The notes under the pieces were generated by a model, which was given only the letters and a program-made list of their open reading frames with translations, was not told the origin of the DNA and ran no database searches. This document shows, one piece after another, positions 8,573-17,087 of a stretch of DNA of 64,000 nt (within the stretch, counting starts at the first letter, position 1; every line of letters starts with the position of its first letter). This stretch comes from Pseudosulfitobacter sp. DSM 107133 (GTDB taxonomy: Bacteria > Pseudomonadota > Alphaproteobacteria > Rhodobacterales > Rhodobacteraceae), in the NCBI RefSeq assembly GCF_022788695.1, contig NZ_CP085154.1, positions 1,302,001 to 1,366,000 on the forward strand. The letters run 5' to 3'. The position numbers and the translations under genes were made by a program.

Positions 8573-11500
8573 ATGTGCGCCGATACACCTGAATACAAAG
8601 ACACGCTGAACCTGCCCCGCACCGAATTCCCGATGCGCGCGGGCCTGCCCAAACGCGAACCCGAGTGGCTGGCGCGCTGGGAGGAGATCGGCGTGTACGA
8701 CCGCCTGCGTGAAAAAGAGGGGCGCACGCCCTTTACGCTGCACGATGGCCCTCCCTATGCCAACGGGCATTTGCACATCGGTCACGCGCTGAACAAGACG
8801 ATCAAGGACATGATCGTGCGCAGCCACCAGATGATGGGCTTTGACGCGCGCTATATCCCCGGCTGGGATTGCCACGGCCTGCCGATCGAATGGAAGATCG
8901 AAGAGCAGTACCGCAAGAAGGGCCGCGACAAGGATCAGGTGCCGATCAACGAATTCCGGGGCGAATGCCGCGAGTTCGCGCGTGGCTGGGTCGATATCCA
9001 GCGCGAGGAATTCAAACGTCTGGGCATCACCGGCAACTGGGAAAACCCGTACCTGACGATGGATTTCCACGCCGAACGGGTGATCGCCGAGGAGTTCATG
9101 AAGTTCCTGATGAACGGCACGCTGTATCAGGGTTCGAAACCCGTGATGTGGTCGCCGGTGGAGAAGACCGCGCTGGCCGAGGCCGAGGTCGAGTATCACG
9201 ACAAGGAAAGCTTTACCGTTTGGGTGAAGTTTAAGGTTGTGGGGCCGAAACCGAATACAGATGCAGTTTTTGATCTTGGGCTGCAAAATGCCTATGTGGT
9301 TATCTGGACCACGACTCCGTGGACCATCCCGTCAAACAAGGCAGTGGTTTTTGGTGAAGGCATTTCCTATGGCCTCTACGAGGTTACGTCCACTCCTGAA
9401 GAGTGTTGGGTAAACGCTGGGGAAAGGTATCTGTTGGCCGATAAATTGGCTGTTGATGTGATGAATCGGGCACGTTTGGACGAAGGAATGTACAAGCGGA
9501 TTCGTGATGTATCTGCTGATGAACTTTCCAGCATCGCACTTCGACATCCTTTCGATCAGTGCGAAGGTGCCAACGGCGAATGGGACGACCTGCGCGATTT
9601 CCGTGCCGCCGATTTCGTCACCGACACCGAAGGCACCGGCTTTGTCCACTGCGCCCCGTCGCACGGTCTGGAAGAATACGAGCTTTACCGCGATCTGGGC
9701 ATGTTGGAACAGGTCATCACCTATAACGTCATGGAAGACGGGCGTTTCCGCGACGATCTGCCATTCTTTGGCGGCAAGGCGATCCTGAAACCCAACGGCA
9801 AGGAAGGCAACGCAAACAGCGCCATCATCGACAAGCTGGTCGAGGTTGGCGGCCTGCTGGCGCGCGGCAAGATCAAGCACAGCTATCCGCATTCCTGGCG
9901 CTCGAAAGCGCCCGTGATCTATCGCAACACGCCGCAGTGGTTCGCCGCCATCGACAAGGTTGTGGGCGACGGTCTGGACACATTCGGCAAGACCATCCGC
10001 GAGCGTGCCCTGACCGAGATCGACAACGTCAACTGGACGCCGAAGTCGGGCCGCAACCGTCTGCATTCGATGATGGAGGCGCGCCCCGACTGGGTGCTGT
10101 CGCGTCAACGGGCATGGGGCGTGCCACTGACCTGCTTTACCAAGAAGGGCGCACTGCCCACGGACGCCGATTTCCTGCTGCGCAATGCGGATGTGAACGC
10201 GCGGATCGTCGAAGCGTTTGAGGCCGATGGCGCGGATGTCTGGTACGCCGACGGCGCGAAAGAGCGGTTCCTGGGCGGCATCGTCAACCCTGACGATTAC
10301 AACCAGGTCACCGACATTCTGGATGTGTGGTTTGACAGTGGCTCGACCCACGCCTTTACCCTGCGCGACCGTGAGGACGGCTCTGAGGACGGGATTGCGG
10401 ACGTCTATATGGAAGGCACCGACCAGCACCGTGGCTGGTTCCATTCGTCGCTGTTGCAATCGGTCGGCACCACGGGCCGTGCGCCCTATCGCAATGTGGT
10501 CACGCACGGCTTTACGCTGGATGCCAAGGGCATGAAGATGTCCAAATCCATCGGCAACACCATCGTGCCCGATGAGGTCGTGCGCCAGTACGGTGCCGAC
10601 ATCCTGCGGCTGTGGGTGGCACAGGCCGACTATACCGCTGACCAGCGGATCGGGCCGGAGATCCTGAAAGGGGTGGCCGACAGCTATCGCCGCCTGCGCA
10701 ACACCATGCGGTTCATGCTGGGGTCGCTGTCGGACTTTACCGAGGCCGACCGCACCGCAGCCGCCGATATGCCCGAGCTTGAGCAATGGGTGCTGCACCG
10801 TCTGGCCGAGCTGGACGAGGTTGTGCGCACGCGCTACGCTGCTTTTGATTTCCAGGGCGTCTGGCAAGCAGTGTTCAACTTTGCCACGCTGGATCTGTCG
10901 GCCTTCTACTTCGATGTCCGCAAAGATGTGCTGTATTGCGATGGCGACACCCTGCGCCGCCGTTCCGCGCGCACCGTGCTGGACCTGTTGTTCCAGCGTC
11001 TGACCACCTGGCTGGCACCGATTCTGGTGTTCACGATGGAAGAGGTCTGGCTGGAGCGCAATCCGGGGGCGCAATGCTCGGTCCACATGGCCGATTTCCC
11101 TGCAACGCCCGGCGACTGGCGCAATGATGCGCTGGCGGCGAGATGGGCCGGGGTGCGTGCCGCCCGCCGTGCGGTCACGGCTGCGCTGGAAGTGCAGCGG
11201 ACCGACAAGGTGATCGGCGCGTCGCTTGAGGCGGCACCGGTTGTGCATGTCGAGGACGACGCCTTGCTGGCCGCGCTGCAATCAGTGGCCTTTGAGGATC
11301 TGTGCATCACGTCTGACATCGCGGTCACCGCCGACCCCGCCCCGGCCGAAGCCTTCCGTTTGCCGGAAGTGTCGGGCGTCAGCGTGGTCTTTGAAAAGGC
11401 GGCGGGTGACAAATGCCAGCGCTGCTGGAAGGTGTTGCCCGATGTCGGCACCCACAAACACACAGGTGTCTGTGGCCGGTGCAACGACGCACTGGGATAA
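8573..11500 (+). CDS. ileS: Isoleucyl-tRNA synthetase
   Basis: A 975-residue class I synthetase that charges tRNA-Ile. The HIGH motif (HLHIGH) is at residues 68-71 and KMSKS at 655-659. The editing domain carries VVIWTTTPWTIPSN, and the C-terminus has a four-cysteine zinc site (CQRCWKV…CGRCN). A GAAGGA ribosome site precedes the ATG. Codon use and GC content change between about 9230 and 9545 inside the editing domain (see separate entry), but the frame and motifs stay intact, so the enzyme should be functional. A strong terminator follows at 11524. Confidence 0.96.
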   Translation: MCADTPEYKDTLNLPRTEFPMRAGLPKREPEWLARWEEIGVYDRLREKEGRTPFTLHDGPPYANGHLHIGHALNKTIKDMIVRSHQMMGFDARYIPGWDCHGLPIEWKIEEQYRKKGRDKDQVPINEFRGECREFARGWVDIQREEFKRLGITGNWENPYLTMDFHAERVIAEEFMKFLMNGTLYQGSKPVMWSPVEKTALAEAEVEYHDKESFTVWVKFKVVGPKPNTDAVFDLGLQNAYVVIWTTTPWTIPSNKAVVFGEGISYGLYEVTSTPEECWVNAGERYLLADKLAVDVMNRARLDEGMYKRIRDVSADELSSIALRHPFDQCEGANGEWDDLRDFRAADFVTDTEGTGFVHCAPSHGLEEYELYRDLGMLEQVITYNVMEDGRFRDDLPFFGGKAILKPNGKEGNANSAIIDKLVEVGGLLARGKIKHSYPHSWRSKAPVIYRNTPQWFAAIDKVVGDGLDTFGKTIRERALTEIDNVNWTPKSGRNRLHSMMEARPDWVLSRQRAWGVPLTCFTKKGALPTDADFLLRNADVNARIVEAFEADGADVWYADGAKERFLGGIVNPDDYNQVTDILDVWFDSGSTHAFTLRDREDGSEDGIADVYMEGTDQHRGWFHSSLLQSVGTTGRAPYRNVVTHGFTLDAKGMKMSKSIGNTIVPDEVVRQYGADILRLWVAQADYTADQRIGPEILKGVADSYRRLRNTMRFMLGSLSDFTEADRTAAADMPELEQWVLHRLAELDEVVRTRYAAFDFQGVWQAVFNFATLDLSAFYFDVRKDVLYCDGDTLRRRSARTVLDLLFQRLTTWLAPILVFTMEEVWLERNPGAQCSVHMADFPATPGDWRNDALAARWAGVRAARRAVTAALEVQRTDKVIGASLEAAPVVHVEDDALLAALQSVAFEDLCITSDIAVTADPAPAEAFRLPEVSGVSVVFEKAAGDKCQRCWKVLPDVGTHKHTGVCGRCNDALG
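9230..9545 (+). other. Compositionally foreign patch inside ileS (editing domain)
   Basis: By hand count, 9241-9540 has 146 G+C in 300 bases (about 49%), while nearby ileS lines run 57-68%. Third positions turn A/T-rich (for example ctt, gtt, gaa and tta-like choices). The patch covers about codons 220-325 of ileS, in the CP1 editing domain. It looks like a replaced segment rather than a whole-gene transfer. Confidence 0.65.
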
Positions 11501-11523
11501 GACCACCCTCAGCCTTAAAACGT

Positions 11524-11563
11524 GCAGCCCGTCCCTGATACAGGGGCGGGCTGCCTGCATTTT
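11524..11563 (+). terminator. Rho-independent terminator of ileS
   Basis: GCAGCCCG pairs with CGGGCTGC, with CCCTG/CAGGG as an inner stem, followed by CTGCATTTT. It begins 23 bases after the ileS stop. Confidence 0.75.
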
Positions 11564-11734
11564 CAGCCCCAAGACAGAGTGCGGTCGTTTTGGCCATTTG
11601 GGTTCTTTGCAGTGGCAAACGGATGTGACAGGTTCCCCGCAACGCGGTGCTGCCTGTGCCACGTTACATCGGGCGTTGGCGCTAAGCGGCGGCATTCACA
11701 CAATAATTCGTAAATAGAGGCGAGGGATACGACG

Positions 11735-13141
11735 ATGAACACTGAAACACCAACCGGCACAGGCGGCGATACGCTGAATCCCGTCACGCCGTCCGAGAAG
11801 AACTGGGGCTGGTTCGCCATTTTCAACATCTGGGCCAACGACGTTCAGTCCCTGTTCGGCTATTCGCTGGTGGCTTCGCTGTTTATCTCGTTCGGGGTCA
11901 GCGGCTGGACAGCCTTTGCCGCGCTGATCGCGGCGGGCCTGTTCGTGATGTTCCTTGTCAATCTGTCCGGCGCGCCGGGCGAAAAATACGGCATTCCCTA
12001 TCCGGTTTTGGCCCGCGCCAGTCTGGGCACCCAAGGGGCCAAACTGCCCGCAATCCTGCGGGCGATCGTGGCGGTGTTCTGGTACGGGGTGCAGGTCTAT
12101 TTTGCTTCGACCGCCGTGGCGCTGCTGATCCGGTCACTGACGGGCATCAGCGGGGGCACCGAGGTGCTGGGGCTGACGGGCGTTGACTGGGCATCTTTCG
12201 TGATCGTCTGGGCCTTTCACATTGTGATTTTCTGGCGCGGTATGGATTGGGTCGAGACATTTCTGAACATTGCCGGCCCGTTTGTCTATCTGGTGATGAT
12301 CGGCCTGTTGATCGTGCTGTGGCAAAAGGCGGACGGCCAGCTGTTGAGCGCGGCGCAGACGATCTTTGTGCAGCCGGATGCGACTTTTGTCACCGAGTTC
12401 AACGGGTTCATCGCAATCGTGGGCACGATGGTGGCCTATTTCGCCGCCGTGATGGTCAACTTTTCCGACTTTTCGCGCTATGCCAAGGACAAGCCCGCGA
12501 TGGTCCTGGGCAACCTGGCCGGCCTGCCGTTCAACATGATCCTGTTTTCGGCGCTGGCGTTGCTGACCACGGCGGGCGCTGCGGTGGTTTACGGCGAGGC
12601 GATTATCAACCCGACAGAGATTGTCGAGCGCACCGACAGCGTGCTGCTCAGCATCATTGCCGCGATCACCTTTTTTGCGGCGACGGTGGGGATCAATCTG
12701 GTGGCCAACTTTATCCCGGCGGTGAACGGCATTGCCAACCTTGCGCCCAGCAAGATCAGCTTTCGCATGGCGGGGCTGATCACATCGGGCTTTGCCTTTG
12801 TTATCGGTGGCTTCTGGACCAGCTTTATCAGCGAATTCGGCATTGGCGGCTTCGTCAACACGCTGGGCGCGACGCTGGCGCCGATCTACGGGATCATGAT
12901 TGTTGATTACTATGTGCTGCGCCGTCAGTCGCTGGATGTGGCTGGCCTGTATGACGAGGTGGGGGGGCCTTACCGTTTTGGCAATGGCTGGAACAATCCG
13001 GCGCTGGTGGCCTTTGCCATCGCGGCGCTGTTCTCGGTGGCGACGGTCTGGGTGCCGGCACTGGCGGTGCTGTCCGGCTATGCCTGGGTAATCGGGGCGC
13101 TGATCGGTGGCATTCTGTATTCGATGCTGGCCAAACGCTGA
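11735..13141 (+). CDS. NCS1-family nucleobase/hydantoin-type permease
   Basis: A 468-residue, twelve-helix transporter of the NCS1 family, which imports cytosine, uracil, purines, allantoin, hydantoins or thiamine with a cation. Family features are the N-terminal NWGWFAIFNIWANDVQSLFGYSL helix, the GAPGEKYGIPYPVLARASLG loop, the amphipathic WYGVQVYFAS helix 3 and the FSDFSRYAKDKPAMVLGNLAGLP segment. The substrate cannot be set from sequence, and no catabolic genes lie next to it. A GAGGCGAGGG ribosome site precedes the ATG. It is separated from ileS by a terminator and followed by a hairpin. Confidence 0.85.
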   Translation: MNTETPTGTGGDTLNPVTPSEKNWGWFAIFNIWANDVQSLFGYSLVASLFISFGVSGWTAFAALIAAGLFVMFLVNLSGAPGEKYGIPYPVLARASLGTQGAKLPAILRAIVAVFWYGVQVYFASTAVALLIRSLTGISGGTEVLGLTGVDWASFVIVWAFHIVIFWRGMDWVETFLNIAGPFVYLVMIGLLIVLWQKADGQLLSAAQTIFVQPDATFVTEFNGFIAIVGTMVAYFAAVMVNFSDFSRYAKDKPAMVLGNLAGLPFNMILFSALALLTTAGAAVVYGEAIINPTEIVERTDSVLLSIIAAITFFAATVGINLVANFIPAVNGIANLAPSKISFRMAGLITSGFAFVIGGFWTSFISEFGIGGFVNTLGATLAPIYGIMIVDYYVLRRQSLDVAGLYDEVGGPYRFGNGWNNPALVAFAIAALFSVATVWVPALAVLSGYAWVIGALIGGILYSMLAKR

Positions 13142-13148
13142 AATGGCT

Positions 13149-13172
13149 GCGCACCGCTTTCGGGCGGTGCGC
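13149..13172 (+). terminator. Hairpin after the NCS1 permease gene
   Basis: GCGCACCGC (13149-13157) pairs perfectly with GCGGTGCGC (13164-13172) across six bases, starting 8 bases after the stop codon. There is no T-run after it, so it may be a transcript-end stabiliser rather than an intrinsic terminator. Confidence 0.5.
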
Positions 13173-13224
13173 AATGCGCAGGTTACGGGTTGAGCGCGGG
13201 CGGCTTTGGCCGCATCCTGTGCGG

Positions 13225-13680
13225 ATGAACCTGCATGATGTTCCCACACAATTCGGCACCCTGTGCCTGACCGAGGACGACGGCGCGATCACCGCGCTGT
13301 CGTGGCAGGCGTCAGGGCGCACTGATGATACCGACCTGCTGCGCGAGGCCGCGGCGCAGCTGCGCGCCTATGATGCAGGCGCGCTTGAGCTGTTCGACCT
13401 GCCGCTGCGCGTTGCTGGGTCCGGTTTGCAGCAGAAAGTCTGTGCCGCGATGTCTGCGATCCCTTTCGGGTTTACCCGTACTTACGGCGAGATAGCCCGC
13501 GACGTTGGCGCATCGGCTCAGGCGGTCGGGCAGGCCTGTGGTGGCAATCCGGTGCCTGTGATTATCCCCTGCCACCGTGTGATGGGGGCCAGGGGGCTGA
13601 CCGGATTTTCAGGGGCAGGCGGGGTGGAAACCAAAGTGGCGCTGCTGCGCCACGAGGGCGCAGGCGGGTTTCTGATCTGA
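13225..13680 (+). CDS. ogt: Methylated-DNA–protein-cysteine methyltransferase
   Basis: A suicide enzyme that removes alkyl groups from O6-alkylguanine onto a cysteine. The 151-residue product has the winged-helix recognition segment (YGEIARDVGASAQAVGQACGGNPVPVIIPCHRVMGARG); PCHRV holds the acceptor cysteine and the asparagine hinge precedes it. LTGFSGAGGVETKVALLRHEG is the usual end. The start at 13225 is chosen because it gives the MNLHDVPTQFGTLCLT beginning; 13174 is an upstream alternative. The N-terminal domain is short, so Ogt fits better than Ada. Confidence 0.88.
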   Translation: MNLHDVPTQFGTLCLTEDDGAITALSWQASGRTDDTDLLREAAAQLRAYDAGALELFDLPLRVAGSGLQQKVCAAMSAIPFGFTRTYGEIARDVGASAQAVGQACGGNPVPVIIPCHRVMGARGLTGFSGAGGVETKVALLRHEGAGGFLI

Positions 13681-13683
13681 GGT

Positions 13684-14379
13684 TCAGCCGTCGGGGCCGT
13701 ACACGGCCTGTTGCGCAATGCCTGCAAATGTCAGGTACAGCGATGTGACCGCCAGCCCGTAAATGGCCCATGTGTCGGGATGAAAGTTCACCCAGGCGGC
13801 CCAGCCTGCAAACACGGTCCACGCCAGCGCCACCGGCAGGCTCAGCTTGCGCCAGCGTTCCGTGCGCACGGGGTGGATGAATTTCAGCGGCAGGAACATC
13901 GCCACCGCCAGCACCGTCACCAGCGCCAGCGAGACCCAGAAATTCGGCTGCGTTGCAAAGATCACCAGCACCAGCATGTTCCAGCACCCCGGAAACCCCG
14001 AGAACGAGTTGTCCTTGGTCTTCATCCGCGTGTCCGCGAAATACAGAGCCGAGGCAAAGGTGATCAGGATGATCGCCACCCAGCCGGTCCAGCCGTCCAT
14101 CAGCCCCGATTTGAACAGGGCAAAGGCGGGGATGAACACATAGGTCAGATAGTCGATGATCAGATCCAGCAGCACACCGTCAAATTCGGGGGCGTTGTTC
14201 TTGACATCGTATTTACGTGCCAGCGGGCCATCAACGCCGTCAACGGCAAAGGCCACCACCAGCCACAAGAACATCAGATCCCATTTGGCATCAACCGCAG
14301 CCAGCATAGCCAGCATGGCAAAGACCGCGCCCGTAGCGGTCAGCAAGTGGACAGAGAGGGCTTTCACATGGCGAGTCAT
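13684..14379 (-). CDS. pcs: Phosphatidylcholine synthase
   Basis: Pcs condenses CDP-diacylglycerol with choline to make phosphatidylcholine in the inner membrane. The 231-residue product has about eight hydrophobic helices and the CDP-alcohol phosphotransferase signature spread over DGPLARKYD…FDGVLLDLIID. The start at 14379 (MTRHVKALSVHLLTATGA) matches the usual beginning; the frame further upstream, to 14502, overlaps the end of xerC and looks non-coding. It is convergent with ogt, with only three bases between the stops. It implies a membrane that contains phosphatidylcholine made from exogenous choline. Confidence 0.9.
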   Translation of the reverse strand: MTRHVKALSVHLLTATGAVFAMLAMLAAVDAKWDLMFLWLVVAFAVDGVDGPLARKYDVKNNAPEFDGVLLDLIIDYLTYVFIPAFALFKSGLMDGWTGWVAIILITFASALYFADTRMKTKDNSFSGFPGCWNMLVLVIFATQPNFWVSLALVTVLAVAMFLPLKFIHPVRTERWRKLSLPVALAWTVFAGWAAWVNFHPDTWAIYGLAVTSLYLTFAGIAQQAVYGPDG

Positions 14380-14470
14380 GCAACCGTTGATGGCCCATCG
14401 GGCGCGCGGATGCAAAAGGAAATCGGACCAGCAGCACAGATCGGCAAAAGAGATTGCGCAAACAGCCGGA

Positions 14471-15391
14471 TCAGGCCTTTGGATGGGCGCTGTTGTAGAC
14501 ATCCATCAACCGCGCGCTGTCCACTGCGGTATAGGCCTGCGTGGTCGACAGCGAAGCATGGCCCAGCAGTTCCTGAATGCTGCGCAGATCACCGCCTGCG
14601 TTCAGCAAATGCGTGGCAAAGCTGTGACGCATGGCGTGGGGTGTGGCCGTGGCAGGCAGGCCCAGCTGCATGCGGGCTGATTCCATCGCCTTCTGGATCG
14701 CACGCGGCGCCAGCGCCCCGCCGCGCACGCCGCGAAACAGCGGTTGATCGTCTTGCAGGATATGCGGGCAGGCGGCGATATAGGCGTCGACCGCCTGTTG
14801 TGCCGCCGCCACCACGGGCACGATGCGTTCCTTGTTGCCCTTGCCGGTGATGCGCATCACCTGCGGAAGCGGCGCGTCGCCCCCGCGCAGGCTCAACGCC
14901 TCGGAAATCCGCAAACCACAGCCCCACAGCAGCGTCAGCACCGCGATGTCGCGCAGGCCAACCCAGGGGGTTGTCGACTGCATCCCGATCGTCTCGACCA
15001 TGTCATGTGCCGCATCCACCGCCAGCGGGCGCGGCAGCTTGCGGGTGTATTTCGGCGCACGGGTCGACAATACGGCGGTGGGCTCGAACCCTTCGCGCGC
15101 TGCCAGCCAGCGATAAAACGACTTCACCGCACTCAGCTTGCGCGCCAGCGAACGTGGCCCGACATCCTCGGACCGCGTGTGTGCCATCCACGCCCGCATG
15201 TCGCTGATTGTGATATGCGACAGCGCGCCCAATCCCTGCGGTGATCCCTTGTGATGCGTGATAAAGGCCAGAAAATCGCCCAGGTCCCCCGCATAGGCGG
15301 TGATCGTATTGGCGGCAGCCCCCTTGAGGGCACGCTGGTGGTCCAGCCAGGTCTCCAGCGCGTCGCGCGCTGCCGGAGAGATCAGGCTCAT
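14471..15391 (-). CDS. xerC: Tyrosine recombinase XerC
   Basis: XerC works with XerD to resolve chromosome dimers at dif. The 306-residue product has an N-terminal SAM-like core-binding domain (about 10-95) and a catalytic domain with the active arginine in WGCGLRISEALSLR, the HAMRHSFATHLL box, LGHASLSTTQAYT, and the tyrosine nucleophile in that last motif. Its start overlaps the stop of the DUF484 gene by four bases, the common alphaproteobacterial and gammaproteobacterial pairing. No dif-like site was noticed nearby. Confidence 0.92.
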   Translation of the reverse strand: MSLISPAARDALETWLDHQRALKGAAANTITAYAGDLGDFLAFITHHKGSPQGLGALSHITISDMRAWMAHTRSEDVGPRSLARKLSAVKSFYRWLAAREGFEPTAVLSTRAPKYTRKLPRPLAVDAAHDMVETIGMQSTTPWVGLRDIAVLTLLWGCGLRISEALSLRGGDAPLPQVMRITGKGNKERIVPVVAAAQQAVDAYIAACPHILQDDQPLFRGVRGGALAPRAIQKAMESARMQLGLPATATPHAMRHSFATHLLNAGGDLRSIQELLGHASLSTTQAYTAVDSARLMDVYNSAHPKA

Positions 15392-16095
15392 GACAGCCAG
15401 CGGCGCATGGTGCGTTCAAACACGCCGGTAAAGAATGTCAGCAGATCGGTGCCCTGTTGCGGGCCGAACATATGCGGATCTTCCGCGCCCATCACCAGCA
15501 GACCGGGCAGGCGGCCCGCACCAAAGTTCAGCTTCAGGCAGGCCTCGGAGCGGATCCAGTCGCTGTTGTTGCCGTAAATCTCGGCACTTGCGTTCTGCAC
15601 CTGCCGCAATGTGACCTGACGCACGGGGCCGCCCCGGTTCTGGGTCAGATAGCTGTCGATAAAGCCGGGTTCCGCCACGCTCAGCACATCGCCCAGGCGC
15701 TGCACCGCAGGGTCGTTGTCGTTCTGCACGCTTTCCAGCACCAGCTTCACCGCATCCACACGCAAAATCTCGGCCACTTCGCCGCCCAGATCACGCAGGA
15801 AAGTTTCAAATTCGATCGGGTCCAGCATCCGCAGAATCGCGCGGTGTACCTGATTGGTGCCCGCCAGATTTTCGTAAGCGGCGGCAATCACGCTGCGGTG
15901 GGTGTCTTCCAGCCGGTCCAGCCGTGATTCAAGCCGCTCCATCGCGATGCCACGCAGATCGACGATATTGCCCCCCATACTGCGTTCATTCGCGGCAATC
16001 AGGGCGTGCATCATGTCCTTGTCATCAAGGATCACATCGGGACGCGAAATGATCGCTTCACGCAAGGCGTCGTCGATTTTCGGGCTGCTGGTCAT
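15388..16095 (-). CDS. DUF484 family protein, xerC partner
   Basis: The 235-residue product belongs to DUF484, GAF-like proteins usually encoded just before xerC and without a settled function. Recognisable parts are the N-terminal ALREAIISRPDVILDDKDMMHAL, a short coiled segment (MERLESRLDRLEDTHRSVI), and the C-terminal sensor-like fold ending GLLVMGAEDPHMFGPQQGTDLLTFF. The ATG at 16095 is chosen over 16185 because the upstream codons look like AT-rich leader sequence. The stop overlaps the xerC start, so the two are coupled. Confidence 0.85.
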   Translation of the reverse strand: MTSSPKIDDALREAIISRPDVILDDKDMMHALIAANERSMGGNIVDLRGIAMERLESRLDRLEDTHRSVIAAAYENLAGTNQVHRAILRMLDPIEFETFLRDLGGEVAEILRVDAVKLVLESVQNDNDPAVQRLGDVLSVAEPGFIDSYLTQNRGGPVRQVTLRQVQNASAEIYGNNSDWIRSEACLKLNFGAGRLPGLLVMGAEDPHMFGPQQGTDLLTFFTGVFERTMRRWLS

Positions 16096-16255
16096 GGGCT
16101 GCTCATTTTTATTTTGTAGGACCCTAACATGCGAGTTCGGTAAAATCTGCCTTTTTTTGGACAAAATGGCAGGTTTTGGCCGCATGCGGGCGGGTATTGG
16201 AGATTTTCCCGTTTATGGGGAATTTTGGTGCAGGTTCCCCCATGTCAGGGAAAAG

Positions 16256-16288
16256 CACAGCGCCGCCCGATAGATACCGGACGGCGCG
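16256..16288 (-). terminator. Terminator after the transaldolase-family gene
   Basis: On the minus strand, GCGCCGTCCGG pairs with CGGGCGGCGC around TATCTAT, followed by TGTGCTTTT. It starts about 18 bases after the stop of the gene at 16306. Confidence 0.65.
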
Positions 16289-16305
16289 CTTGCCGGAGCT
16301 GTGGC

Positions 16306-16959
16306 TTACAGGATTTTCTGGCCGGTTTTCGCCCAGTCTTTCATGAACTGGTCCAGACCGGCGGTGGTCAGCGGGTGTGTTGCCAGCTTTTTGATGACTT
16401 CGGGCGGCGCGGTCATCACGTCGGCACCGATGCGGGCGCAATCCTGAACATGGGCCACCGAACGGATCGACGCGGCCAGGATGTTGGTTTCAAAGCCATA
16501 GTTGTCATAGATGGTGCGAATGTCTTCGATCAGGTCCATGCCGTCGATGTTGATGTCGTCCAGACGCCCGATGAACGGGCTGATGAACGTGGCACCGGCT
16601 TTGGCCGCCAGCAGCGCCTGGTTGGCCGAGAAACACAGGGTCACGTTCACCATCTTGCCTTCGCCCGACAGCACCTTGCAGGCTTTCAGCCCGTCCCATG
16701 TGAGGGGCAGTTTGACGGCGATGTTTTCAGCGATTTCCGCCAGTTTGCGGCCTTCGGCGATCATGGCGTCGGCTTCCAGCGCGACCACTTCGGCGCTGAC
16801 GGGGCCGCTGACCAGATCACAGATTTCCTTGGTCACTTCAAGAATGTCGCGGCCCGATTTCAGGATCAGCGAGGGGTTGGTTGTTACCCCGTCGACCATG
16901 CCCAGATCGTTCAGTTCGGCAATGGCGTCGATATCTGCGGTGTCTACAAAAAATTTCAT
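16306..16959 (-). CDS. fsa: Transaldolase / fructose-6-phosphate aldolase family enzyme
   Basis: The 217-residue product is of the short transaldolase (TalC/FSA, MipB) type: [16 protein letters not shown] at the start, [15 protein letters not shown], the Schiff-base lysine in [12 protein letters not shown], and [12 protein letters not shown]. It transfers dihydroxyacetone units between sugar phosphates or cleaves fructose 6-phosphate; sequence alone does not separate the two activities. GGAG precedes the ATG at 16959, while the longer frame up to 17175 overlaps priA antisense. It is divergent from priA with about 130 bases between. Confidence 0.88.
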   Translation of the reverse strand: MKFFVDTADIDAIAELNDLGMVDGVTTNPSLILKSGRDILEVTKEICDLVSGPVSAEVVALEADAMIAEGRKLAEIAENIAVKLPLTWDGLKACKVLSGEGKMVNVTLCFSANQALLAAKAGATFISPFIGRLDDINIDGMDLIEDIRTIYDNYGFETNILAASIRSVAHVQDCARIGADVMTAPPEVIKKLATHPLTTAGLDQFMKDWAKTGQKIL

Positions 16960-17087
16960 GTCGGTGGCTCCAATGGCAGTTAGGACAATCACAAGCGCGC
17001 CCGCCGTCAGTTCGCGATGGTCTTGCTTTGTGTTTGCATGTACCCCAACTGAACACCCGCTGAAACCCACAATTGCCGAGGCCAGAC

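Noticed and set aside
9332..11281. A 649-codon open frame on the minus strand opposite ileS
   Set aside because: Antisense to ileS with no domain; product of codon bias.
16118..16132. TAGGACCCTAAC near the DUF484 start as a third copy of the ridA palindrome
   Set aside because: Only one half-site is present; the match is too short to count.
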